A stretch of DNA of 64,000 nucleotides, from assembly GCA_963772955.1 (NCBI GenBank), contig CAVYZF010000021.1, forward strand, positions 5,085-69,084. Direction: 5' to 3'. The notes beneath the pieces were generated by a model. That model made no database searches. It had not been told where the DNA came from and was given only the letters and a program-made list of their open reading frames with translations. Within the stretch, counting starts at the first letter, position 1. Every line of letters starts with the position of its first letter. This DNA is from Gp6-AA40 sp963772955 (lineage in GTDB: Bacteria; Acidobacteriota; Vicinamibacteria; Vicinamibacterales; UBA2999). Shown here piece after piece: positions 16,286-24,931 of the stretch. A program made the translations under genes and the position numbers.

Positions 16286-16550
16286 GCTTGCGGCGCAGCC
16301 GATCGAACACCTGCCGCGCCGGCTTGGCGCGGCCGGCCTTCACGTCCGCCAAACCCTCCTGAATCCCTTCGATGGCCTCGACGCGGTCGAGCAACGCCTG
16401 GTAGGCCGCCGCATCCTGAACTACCAGCTCGGCCTTGCCGTTGATAGTCAGGACCAACGGGTGCCCGGTCTTTCTGAGGCGGCCGAGCAGGTCGACGGTA
16501 TTCCGCTTGAACTCACTGAGCGACCGAATGTCGTTGGCTAGATCGAGCAT
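16269..16550 (-). CDS. Phd/YefM-family antitoxin
   Basis: A 93-residue antitoxin. The N-terminal Phd DNA-binding fold (IRSLSEFKRNTVDLLGRLRK, HPLVLTINGKAELVVQDAAA) is followed by YQALLDRVEAIEGIQEGLAD, and a positively charged tail would contact the toxin. Its 3' end overlaps the RelE-type toxin start. It is intact, as is the other antitoxin in this stretch. Confidence 0.88.
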   Translation of the reverse strand: MLDLANDIRSLSEFKRNTVDLLGRLRKTGHPLVLTINGKAELVVQDAAAYQALLDRVEAIEGIQEGLADVKAGRAKPARQVFDRLRRKRGIPR

Positions 16551-16619
16551 CGTTTCCTCACCAAATTCGCATTGAATTTAATGGTCACACGATGATGCAG
16601 GCGCAATCAACCGCCGTAG

Positions 16620-16656
16620 AGACTGTCCCCAGAATTGTCCCTGCCATTGTCCTCGC
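16620..16656. repeat. ATTGTCCC direct repeats, cluster C
   Basis: CTGTCCCCAG, ATTGTCCCTG and ATTGTCCTC are spaced as in clusters A and B. GGCAGCGGTTTTGTTC lies about 70 bp beyond. Confidence 0.45.
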
Positions 16657-16808
16657 CTGCTCGCCGGGAATCTGGCCGGATGAGACCTTAAGCGACGCGC
16701 TCGGACCAACGGCGAAGGCAGCGGTTTTGTTCATCAGCTGTCATTCACGCAAGGGCCTCTGGCACAGCGACTGCGCAGGTTGAGTTGTCGTCCAGGTACA
16801 CCGGTCCA

Positions 16809-17207
16809 TCAACCGCTAGACGCGTTCGCTGACCCACTGCGCAAGCACGCGATGCACCAGACGGCGAGGACTGCGTGCACAGCAACCGCCGGCCACATCG
16901 GAACGCCGGCGAGCCTCACGCCCGCGGCCGCGGTTGCGAGAACCGCGCCAGCAGCGCAGTTATACAGCAGCATCGCCGCGACCAACCCGCGCTGAGCGCG
17001 GCTCGGTCCATCATCGCGCGCCAGCCAGCAGGCGCCGCCCAACGACATCAGCGCCGCGCCGGCGATGCGGCCCACGATCAACGCGGCCGGCGCATCGAGC
17101 GATACCCCGAGCAAGAACGCGACGACAAGCGACGGTGATCCCAGCAGCATCAAGCCGATCGGCGTCTCGACTAACGCAGTCACAATCAGCAGCGTTCTTG
17201 CCACCAT
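16809..17207 (-). CDS. Small four-helix membrane protein
   Basis: A 132-residue protein with four hydrophobic segments: VARTLLIVTALVETPIGLML, SLVVAFLLGVSLDAPAALIV, GLVAAMLLYNCAAGAVLATA and WPAVAVHAVLAVWCIACL. There is no known motif apart from this four-helix pattern. I prefer the ATG at 17207 because the preceding residues are polar and atypical. It lies just downstream of the 17256 gene on the same strand. Confidence 0.55.
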   Translation of the reverse strand: MVARTLLIVTALVETPIGLMLLGSPSLVVAFLLGVSLDAPAALIVGRIAGAALMSLGGACWLARDDGPSRAQRGLVAAMLLYNCAAGAVLATAAAGVRLAGVPMWPAVAVHAVLAVWCIACLRSGSANASSG

Positions 17208-17255
17208 CAGCTGTACCAATGGTCCTCTCGCCGATAAGCACGCCAATCACGGCGA

Positions 17256-17897
17256 TCATCGAGCCGGAGCGATTCTCTCGAGCGTCTCGAGAGCCGACTG
17301 CGCCTTGGCCTTGCGCAGGGCTTTCCAGTTGCCGTCGGCGCGCTGGTGCTTGAGGTCGGTGAGGTAAGCGTACTCCGGCGTGAGCAGCCGGTGCTCTTCA
17401 GTCTTGGCTCGTGTCCACGACCGGGCGAAATCAGCGAGTGTCGGCGCTTCGCCGCGAGTCCAGAACTCCATCGCCAGCACGCGGGCGACTGCGCCGTCCT
17501 TGAACCGGCCCGAGGTCAGGTCGCGGAGCAGGCGTATGACACCCTCGTGTTCCTTCGCGTACCAGCGGTAGTAGAGACAATCGCGAGGTCCGAGCCGCGA
17601 TGGCGGATCCTCCACACGGACGATCTTCGCGGGGATGAGCGTGGAGCGACCGACGTCACCTCTCGTGAGGTAACGGCGAATGCGGGCCAACACGATCGGC
17701 TTGCGATCGGTATCCTTCGTGGCCTTGACTTTCCCGTCGGGGTACTCGGCCATGACCCTGTACGGGATCCCGCGCTCCGAGCAGAAGCCGCGAATCTCTT
17801 CGAGGTTCATGTAATTCAATTCCTCGAGAAGCCGCGCTTGCCCGGCCTTGTCGAGCTGCGACAACACGTTCATCCGATTCCGCTCTGCGGACTTCAC
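17256..17897 (-). CDS. Hypothetical protein with SAP-like N-terminal motif
   Basis: A 213-residue soluble protein. Near the N-terminus, LLEELNYMNLEEIRGFCSER then GIPYRV resembles the helix-extended-helix of SAP-type nucleic-acid-binding motifs, and KPIVLARIRRYLTRGD follows. The remainder is charged and helical (WYAKEHEGVIRLLRDLTSGR). I know similar proteins only as hypotheticals. Its GTG start overlaps the cupin stop (GTGA), giving translational coupling; an ATG at 17873 is the alternative. Confidence 0.6.
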   Translation of the reverse strand: MKSAERNRMNVLSQLDKAGQARLLEELNYMNLEEIRGFCSERGIPYRVMAEYPDGKVKATKDTDRKPIVLARIRRYLTRGDVGRSTLIPAKIVRVEDPPSRLGPRDCLYYRWYAKEHEGVIRLLRDLTSGRFKDGAVARVLAMEFWTRGEAPTLADFARSWTRAKTEEHRLLTPEYAYLTDLKHQRADGNWKALRKAKAQSALETLERIAPAR

Positions 17898-18304
17898 TTC
17901 TCCGGCGTCGTCCGCGGCTGGCCCTTTTCCGAGAGCATGACGGCGAGGAGCTTCGCCGGTTTCGTCGTGCTCGCATTACCCGAAACGCCGTGAAGCTGGT
18001 TCGGCGTTTCGAGAAACATCTCGCCGACCTTGTAGGTCTTCTCGGGCTCGTCGCCGATCTTCGATCGAATCTCGCCTTCGAGGACGTAAGCAATCGTGAT
18101 CCCGGGATGCCGGTGCGGCGGTGAACTCTGACCCGGCCCGTACGACACTTCTACTGCGGACGCCGTCCAACCCTTCATGGTCAGATCCGGCACATCGTGC
18201 TCGAACACGACCCTCGGGCCAGTCGCGGCCGCCTGCGCCGCGATGAGTTCATTGGCCAACAGCAGACCAGCGGCACTTCCGATCAACACTCTACGAGTCA
18301 TCAT
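17894..18304 (-). CDS. Exported cupin-domain protein
   Basis: A 136-residue protein with a signal sequence that includes twin arginine-like MMTRRVLIGSAAGLLLANEL, cut after AQA. The single cupin barrel shows PPHRHPGITIAYVLEGEI (metal-binding His pair and Glu equivalent) and MFLETPNQLHGVSGNAS (second-motif His). Such periplasmic cupins bind a metal and may be quercetinase-like, but no substrate can be assigned. It is divergent from the AhpD-like gene with a 54-bp shared promoter region, so the two may be co-regulated. Confidence 0.82.
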   Translation of the reverse strand: MMTRRVLIGSAAGLLLANELIAAQAAATGPRVVFEHDVPDLTMKGWTASAVEVSYGPGQSSPPHRHPGITIAYVLEGEIRSKIGDEPEKTYKVGEMFLETPNQLHGVSGNASTTKPAKLLAVMLSEKGQPRTTPEK

Positions 18305-18358
18305 GCTGGCACCTCGTGGAAAGAGTCAGTCTAGATCGACAGTTCGCAAGGAGACCTC

Positions 18359-18832
18359 ATGCAGCAACGAGTCGACTATCAAGCTCAGGCCGCCGGCGTT
18401 TACAAGGCGATGCGCGGTCTCGAGAGCTATCTCCATACCTGCGGCCTCGAGGAGAACCTGATTCATCTCATCAAACTGAGGGCGTCACAACTCAATGGCT
18501 GCGCGTACTGCATCGACATGCATTGGAAAGATCTCCGCGCGGCCGGTGAGAACGAGCAGCGTCTCTACGGCCTGGATGCCTGGCGTGAAAGCCCGTACTA
18601 CACCGAGCGCGAGCGCGCCGCGCTCACGTGGACAGAGGCCGTAACGCTGATCACAGACGGCCACGCGTCGGATGCAGACTACGAAGCCGTGCGGCCGCAC
18701 TTCGATGGGAAAGAGCTCGCGGACCTCACGTTTGCGATCGCGACCATCAACGCGTGGAACCGACTCGCGATCGCGGCGCGCACCGTGCCTGGCACGTATC
18801 GGCCACGCGCGACGAGCACCGCGTCAACCTGA
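18359..18832 (+). CDS. AhpD-like/carboxymuconolactone decarboxylase-family protein
   Basis: A 157-residue alpha-helical protein of the AhpD type. The redox motif is Cys-Ala-Tyr-Cys followed by Ile-Asp-Met-His (LNGCAYCIDMHWKDLRAAG), with SPYYTERERAALTWTEAVTL after it. Family members are thiol peroxidases with a CxxC plus a downstream histidine. A good ribosome site (AAGGAG) precedes the ATG. The divergent cupin partner suggests a role in detoxification or oxidative stress. Confidence 0.88.
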   Translation: MQQRVDYQAQAAGVYKAMRGLESYLHTCGLEENLIHLIKLRASQLNGCAYCIDMHWKDLRAAGENEQRLYGLDAWRESPYYTERERAALTWTEAVTLITDGHASDADYEAVRPHFDGKELADLTFAIATINAWNRLAIAARTVPGTYRPRATSTAST

Positions 18833-18837
18833 CGAAA

Positions 18838-19824
18838 TCAGCGAGGCCGGCTCGACATCGCGTCCTCCCAGGTGCTCCAGTCGGAGCCCATCCCATAGGG
18901 GACCTGATGGAGCACGGACTCGACGGGACCGATCAGTCCTTTCTCTATCTTGAAGAACTCGGCAATCTGCCACGTCCACGGAATACTCGGGCCTGACGAC
19001 ACTCTGCGACCGTCTGCCAGCGTGCCATTGCGAGCGTCGCCCGATCCGTTGTCGAAGAACGCAAACGCGAATGCGATACCGCGCTCGCGATCGATCGCCA
19101 CGAAGCGGCGATCGCGAATGCGCGTGACGTAAAAGAACACGCCGGACTGAAACTGCTGCAGGCAGCTCGTTCGCGAACGATTTGGTGGCGTCGGGAGCGC
19201 GCCCGGGATGGACGATGGATCGCCGGCGGTCACCGCTCCGTTCTCGAGTCGAGCGCACGACTCGTGCAGTGGATACACGCCCGTGCCGTCGTTCAATTCG
19301 ATCCCCGAGAAATACATGTTGGCGATGCGCACGAGATCGGCGCGCGAGTGCTGCTCGGCCTCCGGCACGGCGGTGTACCACGCGCGCCGCGGTGCCGCAA
19401 TCCGGTCGAGACTTTCTGCCGCGTCCTTGTTGCGGATGACGAGCGTCTCGATCTCGGCAATCTTCTGCTGAACGACTCCGAGCCTGAGCACGAGAATCGT
19501 CGGCGTCTCTGCCTCGCGAATCGTGCCCATCAGGACAGCCTGACCGGCGTCCAGGTCGGCCATGTCGAGGCGATAGCCGCCCTTGCCAGTCACCGTGTGC
19601 CAGAGCCCATCGCCGAGCGCGAGCCGCTGTCCGTTCTCCGTGAACTTGACGGTCGCTGCCACTGGCAGCCGTGACGGCTCACGTGCGACTAGCGCCTCGA
19701 TGTAGCGATCGAGAAAGCCGGTCAGGCACATTCGATCGCAGGGCGCTTGGCCCTGCGCCGCGGCCGGGACGATCGAACACACAAATGACATCACCGCGAC
19801 ACATGCAGTGATTGGGAGTCTCAT
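18838..19824 (-). CDS. Secreted hypothetical protein (DUF8021-like)
   Basis: A 328-residue exported protein. MRLPITACVAVMSFVCSIVP followed by AAAQG is a Sec signal cut after AAA or AQ. The mature part has two similar NTF2-like halves, each with a conserved 'YF--I---DG' or 'YIEAL' helix and a beta-strand region ending FFYVTRIRDRRFVAIDRERG. A pair of such halves is typical of the DUF8021 family found in fungi and bacteria. I chose the ATG at 19824 because it begins the signal peptide and has GAGGTG upstream. Confidence 0.6.
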   Translation of the reverse strand: MRLPITACVAVMSFVCSIVPAAAQGQAPCDRMCLTGFLDRYIEALVAREPSRLPVAATVKFTENGQRLALGDGLWHTVTGKGGYRLDMADLDAGQAVLMGTIREAETPTILVLRLGVVQQKIAEIETLVIRNKDAAESLDRIAAPRRAWYTAVPEAEQHSRADLVRIANMYFSGIELNDGTGVYPLHESCARLENGAVTAGDPSSIPGALPTPPNRSRTSCLQQFQSGVFFYVTRIRDRRFVAIDRERGIAFAFAFFDNGSGDARNGTLADGRRVSSGPSIPWTWQIAEFFKIEKGLIGPVESVLHQVPYGMGSDWSTWEDAMSSRPR

Positions 19825-19991
19825 GCGAGCACACCTCATCATCGGAGGCACGGATTGTAGAGCAGAACTGTGAAGGGTCTGACCCCGCACACTTAACCAG
19901 AATTAATCCGGCAGTCATGTCGCGCCTCCCGGAACACTCGTCCAACTGAGTAGAAGCGCTCGCCGAATGGACATCGTCCGCAGGAGGCTCT

Positions 19992-20465
19992 ATGGGTGCT
20001 GTCACGAAGAAAGTTGTCATTTTCACCGTCGGTCTCACGACGCTGGGAGCTGTCGCAGCCAGTGCGGCACCGCGCCACGGGTTTGTGGTGGCTCCTCGAA
20101 TCGTCGTGCACAGACCGTTTGTCTACGATCCGTTCTGGGGACCGTGGGGGCCGTACGCGTATACGTATCCCTATGCCTACAACGCGTATCCACAATCCGA
20201 CATCCGCACTGAAGTGACGCCGAAGGACGCCGCGGTCTATGTGGATGGCTACTACGCCGGCCGCGTCAGCGATTTCGATGGTGCGTTACAGCGCCTGCAC
20301 GTCGCGCCCGGCGGTCACAGCATTACGTTCTACCTTGATGGATTCCGAACCGTGACGCAGGACGTCTACGTGCGACCGGATTCAACGGTCAAGATGAACG
20401 AGAACATGGAGCGGCTGGCACCTGGCGAGACCAGTGCTCCAGTCCAGACGCCGACCGAAGGTTAA
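19992..20465 (+). CDS. Secreted PEGA-domain protein
   Basis: A 157-residue protein with a Sec signal (VTKKVVIFTVGLTTLGAVAA-SAAP), a Tyr/Pro-rich linker (FWGPWGPYAYTYPYAYNAYP) and a PEGA domain: TEVTPKDAAVYVDGYYAGRV then GGHSITFYLDGFRTVTQDVY. PEGA domains bind surface-layer or cell-wall partners. It sits 26 bp ahead of the phosphatase gene in the same direction. Confidence 0.82.
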   Translation: MGAVTKKVVIFTVGLTTLGAVAASAAPRHGFVVAPRIVVHRPFVYDPFWGPWGPYAYTYPYAYNAYPQSDIRTEVTPKDAAVYVDGYYAGRVSDFDGALQRLHVAPGGHSITFYLDGFRTVTQDVYVRPDSTVKMNENMERLAPGETSAPVQTPTEG

Positions 20466-20490
20466 TCGTCTACTTCTCGACAGGCAGTAG

Positions 20491-21519
20491 ATGTGTGACG
20501 GACGCGAGGGTTCGAACGGTTCTTCGTCGGCGGCGTTCGCCGCTCGAGCCCTCGCGCTCGCCGTCGTCGTCACGATCGCCTTCTACGCGGTTGCGGGACT
20601 GACCGAAGCCACTCTGATCCGTGTACTTCAGCCCACTGAACTGGAACTGGATTGGATCAGCGACGCTGTTCTCTCGAGCGCGCTCGGCATCGCCGTCTAC
20701 CTCTGGCTGCATCTGCGCGCGACGCGACGCGCGCTGACGGAGCACGAGCGCACCGAGCTCGTCATCCAGTCTCAACTATCGATGGCTGAGGCCATGCAGC
20801 GACGGCTGCTGCCGCCGGTTCCCGGACCCGTCGATGGCTTCGAATGGGCTGCCCTGCTGACGCCCGCTGGCAGGATCGGCGGCGACTTCTTCGACTTCAT
20901 CGACCCCGTTCCTGGCGTTCGCCTTACGCTGGTTGCCGACATCTCCGGCAAAGGGATCTCGGCGGCCATGGCGCTCACGCTGCTTCGGTTCACGTTTCGC
21001 CACGTCGCGCACGACACGCAGAGCCCTGCCGATCTCACCTCTCGTATGTCGTCAGCCCTCTACGGAGAGTGGCACGGCGAGCCCTACGTGACCTGCCTGA
21101 TCGCACGAATCGATCTCGTCGGGCGAACGTTGACCTATGCGAATGCCGGGCATCCGCCTGGCATCCTCGTTCGCAATCGAGGAAACCACGAGTTGACCGA
21201 AGGTGGACCGCCGCTCGGCCTGCTGGCAGACGCCACCTATACCGAGGAACAGCTGGACCTGATCGCAGGAGACGTGTGCGCGCTGGTCACGGACGGAGTC
21301 ACAGAAGCCTTCGACGATCCGTCGCGTCCATGGCGAACCGTGATCGCGGACGCCGTGCGAAACGGACGATCGGCGCAAGCCATCTGCAACGCGGTGATGT
21401 CTGATGCGCGCGAGGGCCACGGGCCTCGCGGTGTCGATAACTGGACTGACGATCGGACCGTCGTGGTCGTTGCGCTCGACGGGGGCGATCGTCTCGCCAG
21501 TCAGCGCCGAACCTCTTGA
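20491..21519 (+). CDS. Membrane-anchored SpoIIE-type serine/threonine phosphatase
   Basis: A 342-residue PP2C-like phosphatase. Two membrane segments (ALALAVVVTIAFYAVAGL and SDAVLSSALGIAVYLWLHL) are followed by a coiled linker and the SpoIIE/RsbU domain: GRIGGDFFDFIDP (metal Asp), LVADISGKGISAAMALTLL (metal Asp), YANAGHPPGILVRN, and DVCALVTDGVTEAFDD. Such enzymes usually dephosphorylate an anti-sigma-factor antagonist. No partner switch proteins lie nearby. Confidence 0.88.
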   Translation: MCDGREGSNGSSSAAFAARALALAVVVTIAFYAVAGLTEATLIRVLQPTELELDWISDAVLSSALGIAVYLWLHLRATRRALTEHERTELVIQSQLSMAEAMQRRLLPPVPGPVDGFEWAALLTPAGRIGGDFFDFIDPVPGVRLTLVADISGKGISAAMALTLLRFTFRHVAHDTQSPADLTSRMSSALYGEWHGEPYVTCLIARIDLVGRTLTYANAGHPPGILVRNRGNHELTEGGPPLGLLADATYTEEQLDLIAGDVCALVTDGVTEAFDDPSRPWRTVIADAVRNGRSAQAICNAVMSDAREGHGPRGVDNWTDDRTVVVVALDGGDRLASQRRTS

Positions 21520-22940
21520 GTGGTGGGTAGCTGCGACGTGCTCCATCCACCGCCCAGAGCCTGAATCAACGACACGCTCGCCAGCGACTGCTTTGTGCGG
21601 AGATCGACTCGGTCACGCTGGTTCTCGAGGAGGCTCGTCTGCGCGGTAATGACTTGAAGATAGTTGACGAGGCCGCCACGATACTGCGTAGTCGAGATAT
21701 CGAGCGACTGCTGCGCCGCAACGACGGCTCGATCGACGATCTCTGTCTCCTGGGCCAGGATGCGCAGCGCCGACAGCGCGTCCTCGACCTGCTGGAATCC
21801 CGTGAGCACCGTCTCTTTGTAGTTCGCCACGGTCGTGTCGTACGCTGCCTCGGTCACCTTGACCTGCGCGCGACGCTTGCCGCCGTCGAAGATCGTTTCG
21901 GCGAGCTGCGCGCCGACCGACCACAACCCCGTCGGCGCGGCGAAGAGGTCAGCAATCGCGACGGCCTGAGAACCCGCACTGCCGCCGAAACTCAGGTCGG
22001 GATAGAACGCAGCCTTGGCGACGCCAATCTGCTGGTTGGCGGCAGCGACCCGCCGCTCGGCTGCAGCGATGTCGGGCCGTCGCTCCAGCAGTGACGAAGG
22101 TAACCCGACTGGCACCACCGGCTGTGACGGTTGTGCCGCTGCGGCGGATATCGACACCTCTGACGGCGCGTGGCCCGCCAGCACAGCGATAGCGTGCTCG
22201 AACTGAGCGCGCGCAATGCCGATGTCTGCCAACTGCGCGCGCGCGCTTTCCAATTGCGTCTGAGCGAGCGCCACGTCGGCCATCGATACGACCCCGCCCT
22301 GGAAACGATCCTGCGTCAGCTTCAAATACTCCTCGTACGAACCGACCGCCTGTTCGAGCAGGGTGCGATCGGCATCGAGGCCCCGCACCTGGAAGTAGTC
22401 GCTTACGAGCTCGGACTGATACAGGAGGCGCGCGCTTTCGAGATCAGCAGCGGACGCTTGCGCGATGGCGGCATTCGCCGCGACGCTGTGACGAATGCGG
22501 CCCCACACGTCGGCGTCATACGACACGTCCACCGGAACCTGATAGAGGTCACCCTGATGCAGTGCCGCGCCGCCGCCAGCATGCGTGGCTGATGCGGTTG
22601 CCGTGACCGTCGGCAACTGATCGGCCGCAGTGACGCGCACCGCCGCCCGCGCCGCGCGATACTGCGCTTCCGCCGCCAGCACATTCTGATTCGAGATGCT
22701 CACCTCATCCTCGAGCGTGTCGAGCGCCGGCTCGTTGAACGTCCGCCACCACTGTCCACGCACCGCCGCATCGTTGGGCTGTGCCGTCGCCCATCCTGAA
22801 GGCGGGGCCTCTCGATACGCCGGCGGATTGGGCATCTCAGGACGCATGTACTTCGGTCCGATGGCACACGCCGTCGTCGACAGCAGCATGGCTGCCGAGG
22901 CGCACACGACCATCCCATTGCGACTCACTCTTTTACTCAT
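21501..22940 (-). CDS. NodT-family outer-membrane efflux lipoprotein
   Basis: A 479-residue TolC-like channel. The N-terminus MSKRVSRNGMVVCASAAMLL ends in STTAC, a lipobox. Two OEP repeats are seen, with the typical LDTLEDEVSISNQNVLAAEA, YRAARAAVRVTAADQLPTVT, SSLLERRPDIAAAERRVAAA and GGWSTSQLP near the end. It is the outer-membrane component for the MacAB pair upstream. The stop codons of this gene and the phosphatase overlap tail-to-tail by 19 bases. Confidence 0.92.
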   Translation of the reverse strand: MSKRVSRNGMVVCASAAMLLSTTACAIGPKYMRPEMPNPPAYREAPPSGWATAQPNDAAVRGQWWRTFNEPALDTLEDEVSISNQNVLAAEAQYRAARAAVRVTAADQLPTVTATASATHAGGGAALHQGDLYQVPVDVSYDADVWGRIRHSVAANAAIAQASAADLESARLLYQSELVSDYFQVRGLDADRTLLEQAVGSYEEYLKLTQDRFQGGVVSMADVALAQTQLESARAQLADIGIARAQFEHAIAVLAGHAPSEVSISAAAAQPSQPVVPVGLPSSLLERRPDIAAAERRVAAANQQIGVAKAAFYPDLSFGGSAGSQAVAIADLFAAPTGLWSVGAQLAETIFDGGKRRAQVKVTEAAYDTTVANYKETVLTGFQQVEDALSALRILAQETEIVDRAVVAAQQSLDISTTQYRGGLVNYLQVITAQTSLLENQRDRVDLRTKQSLASVSLIQALGGGWSTSQLPTTQEVRR

Positions 22941-24168
22941 AGCGAAGTGCCTCAATCGGATTCAGGAAGGCCGCCGTGCGAGCCGGGTAGTAGCCGAAGA
23001 ACACGCCAACCAGCGCTGAGAAGAGGAACGACACCGCGACTGCCAGCACGCCGATGTCGGTTGACCACTGGGCGAAATACGAGATCGAGAACGACGTCGC
23101 CACGCCCACGAGGATGCCGATGATGCCGCCCAACAGCGAGAGCGTCACGGCCTCCACCAGGAACTGCGCGAGGATGTCGCGCCGCTTCGCGCCGACGGCG
23201 AGCCGCAGACCGATCTCGCGCGTCCGTTCCGTCACCGACACCAGCATGATGTTCATGATCCCGATGCCGCCGACGATGAGCGAGACCGAGGCGATCGCTC
23301 CGAGGAGGATCGCCATCACCTGCGCAGACGATTCCTGAGCCGCGAACACTTCGGCCAGATTGCGTACCGAGAAGTCGTCATCGAGACCCGGCAGGATCCG
23401 ATGCCGCTCGCGCAGCAGCGCATCCATCTCCTGGATCGCCTGGTCGATGGCCTGTGGGTTGACCGCCTGCACCATCACGGACCCGACAGCCTTTGCGTTG
23501 GCCTTGTTCACGCCGAGGACTTTCTGCGTGGCCGTTGAAATCGGGATCAGGATCACGTCGTCCTGATCCTGACCGGTGGGCGATTGGCCTTTCGGAGTCA
23601 GCACACCGGCAACCGTGAACGGCACGTTTTTGATGATGATCACCTGACCGGTCGGATCGTTGTCGCCGAAAAGATTCTCTGCGACGGTCTCTCCGAGCAC
23701 GGCTTGCTTGGCGAAGGCGTCGACATCCTGCGTCGTGAAGAACTGGCCCGACGTCATCGTGTAGTCGCGCAACGTCATGTAGTCAGGTGTCACGCCCTGA
23801 ACGACGGTCGCCCAGTTGTTGCTCCCGTAGACGACCTGCGCGCCGCCGCGAACCGTGGGCGCCGTCAAAGCGACAGATGGGCATTCGTCAGCGATCGCTC
23901 TCGCATCGTCGGTGGTCAGCGTCGCGACGCCTCCCGACCCCAGTCGCACGCCGTTGCTGCTGATGCTGCCGGGCAAGACGATGATCAGGTTGCTGCCGAT
24001 GCTCTGGATCTGCGCCTGGATACGTTCGGTCGCGCCGGCGCCAACGCCCACCATGGCAATGACCGCCCCGACGCCGATGATGATGCCGAGCATCGTGAGT
24101 GCGGACCGCGTGCGATTCACCTGAAGCGCGCGCAGCGCGATGCGTGAACTGGTCAGCAGCTTTTTCAT
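22933..24168 (-). CDS. MacB-like ABC exporter permease
   Basis: A 411-residue permease with an N-terminal membrane helix (LTMLGIIIGVGAVIAMVGVG), a large periplasmic domain (residues about 60-280) and three C-terminal helices with the FtsX/MacB signature (VGGIGIMNIMLVSVTERTRE, IGLRLAVGAKRRDILAQFLV). It lacks the ATPase domain, which is separate upstream. Its stop overlaps the TolC-type gene start and its start overlaps the ATPase stop, so all four genes form one operon. Confidence 0.92.
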   Translation of the reverse strand: MKKLLTSSRIALRALQVNRTRSALTMLGIIIGVGAVIAMVGVGAGATERIQAQIQSIGSNLIIVLPGSISSNGVRLGSGGVATLTTDDARAIADECPSVALTAPTVRGGAQVVYGSNNWATVVQGVTPDYMTLRDYTMTSGQFFTTQDVDAFAKQAVLGETVAENLFGDNDPTGQVIIIKNVPFTVAGVLTPKGQSPTGQDQDDVILIPISTATQKVLGVNKANAKAVGSVMVQAVNPQAIDQAIQEMDALLRERHRILPGLDDDFSVRNLAEVFAAQESSAQVMAILLGAIASVSLIVGGIGIMNIMLVSVTERTREIGLRLAVGAKRRDILAQFLVEAVTLSLLGGIIGILVGVATSFSISYFAQWSTDIGVLAVAVSFLFSALVGVFFGYYPARTAAFLNPIEALRYE

Positions 24169-24923
24169 GACGAACTCCGCGTGTCGGCGGCCTCCTCGGG
24201 CACGGCACGAAGATCTTCAGCGGCGTCGCGCGGATGCTCGACGCGCTCGTCCTTCTGCAAACGCCCGTCCTTGAAGTGCAGTGTCCGATGCGCGTAGGCG
24301 GCGATCTCCGGATCGTGGGTGACGACAATCAGGGTGATGCCTTTGTCGCGGTTCAACTGCTGAAAGATCGCCATGATCTCGAGGCCCATCCGCGAGTCGA
24401 GCGCTCCGGTCGGCTCGTCGGCGAGGATGATTCCGGGATCGTTGACGAGCGCCCGGGCAATAGCCACGCGCTGCTGCTGCCCACCGGAGAGCTGACTGGG
24501 TTGGTGGTCCGAACGACCGGCGAGTCCCACCGCGAGCAGCGCCTTCTGCGCCCGCTCGCGTCCGACTGCCGCGGGTGTCTCCGTATACAAGAGAGGCAAC
24601 TCAACGTTCTCGACCGCGCTGGTGCGTGCGAGAAGGTTGAACTGCTGAAACACGAACCCGATCTGGCGGCTCCGGATTTCAGCAAGCTCGTCGCTCTCGA
24701 GTAGACCGACGCTGATCCCGTCGAGCGTGTAGGTCCCCGAGGTGGGGATGTCGAGGCACCCGAGGATGTTCATGAGCGTGGACTTCCCCGAGCCGGACGG
24801 GCCCATGATTGCGACGAAGTCTCCGCGCTCGATCTCGAAGGAGATGCTCTTGAGGACGTGCACGGGAACTTCGCCAAGCCGGAAGTCCTTGACCAGGTGC
24901 TGAACGCTGATGATGGCTGGCAT
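24165..24923 (-). CDS. MacB-type ABC exporter ATPase
   Basis: A 252-residue ATPase of the LolD/MacB class. Walker A is GPSGSGKSTLMNILG, the Q loop region is RQIGFVFQQFNLLARTSAVE, the ABC signature is LSGGQQQRVAIARAL, and Walker B is IILADEPTGALDS, followed by the H-loop VVTHDPEIA. It energises the permease of the next gene. A short acidic tail of about 25 residues follows the core. Confidence 0.95.
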   Translation of the reverse strand: MPAIISVQHLVKDFRLGEVPVHVLKSISFEIERGDFVAIMGPSGSGKSTLMNILGCLDIPTSGTYTLDGISVGLLESDELAEIRSRQIGFVFQQFNLLARTSAVENVELPLLYTETPAAVGRERAQKALLAVGLAGRSDHQPSQLSGGQQQRVAIARALVNDPGIILADEPTGALDSRMGLEIMAIFQQLNRDKGITLIVVTHDPEIAAYAHRTLHFKDGRLQKDERVEHPRDAAEDLRAVPEEAADTRSSS

Positions 24924-24931
24924 GTTCCACC

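Noticed and set aside
12707..16656. ATTGTCCC clusters as attC sites of a cassette array
   Set aside because: They lack the RYYYAAC/GTTRRRY outer boxes and do not form the required long palindrome.
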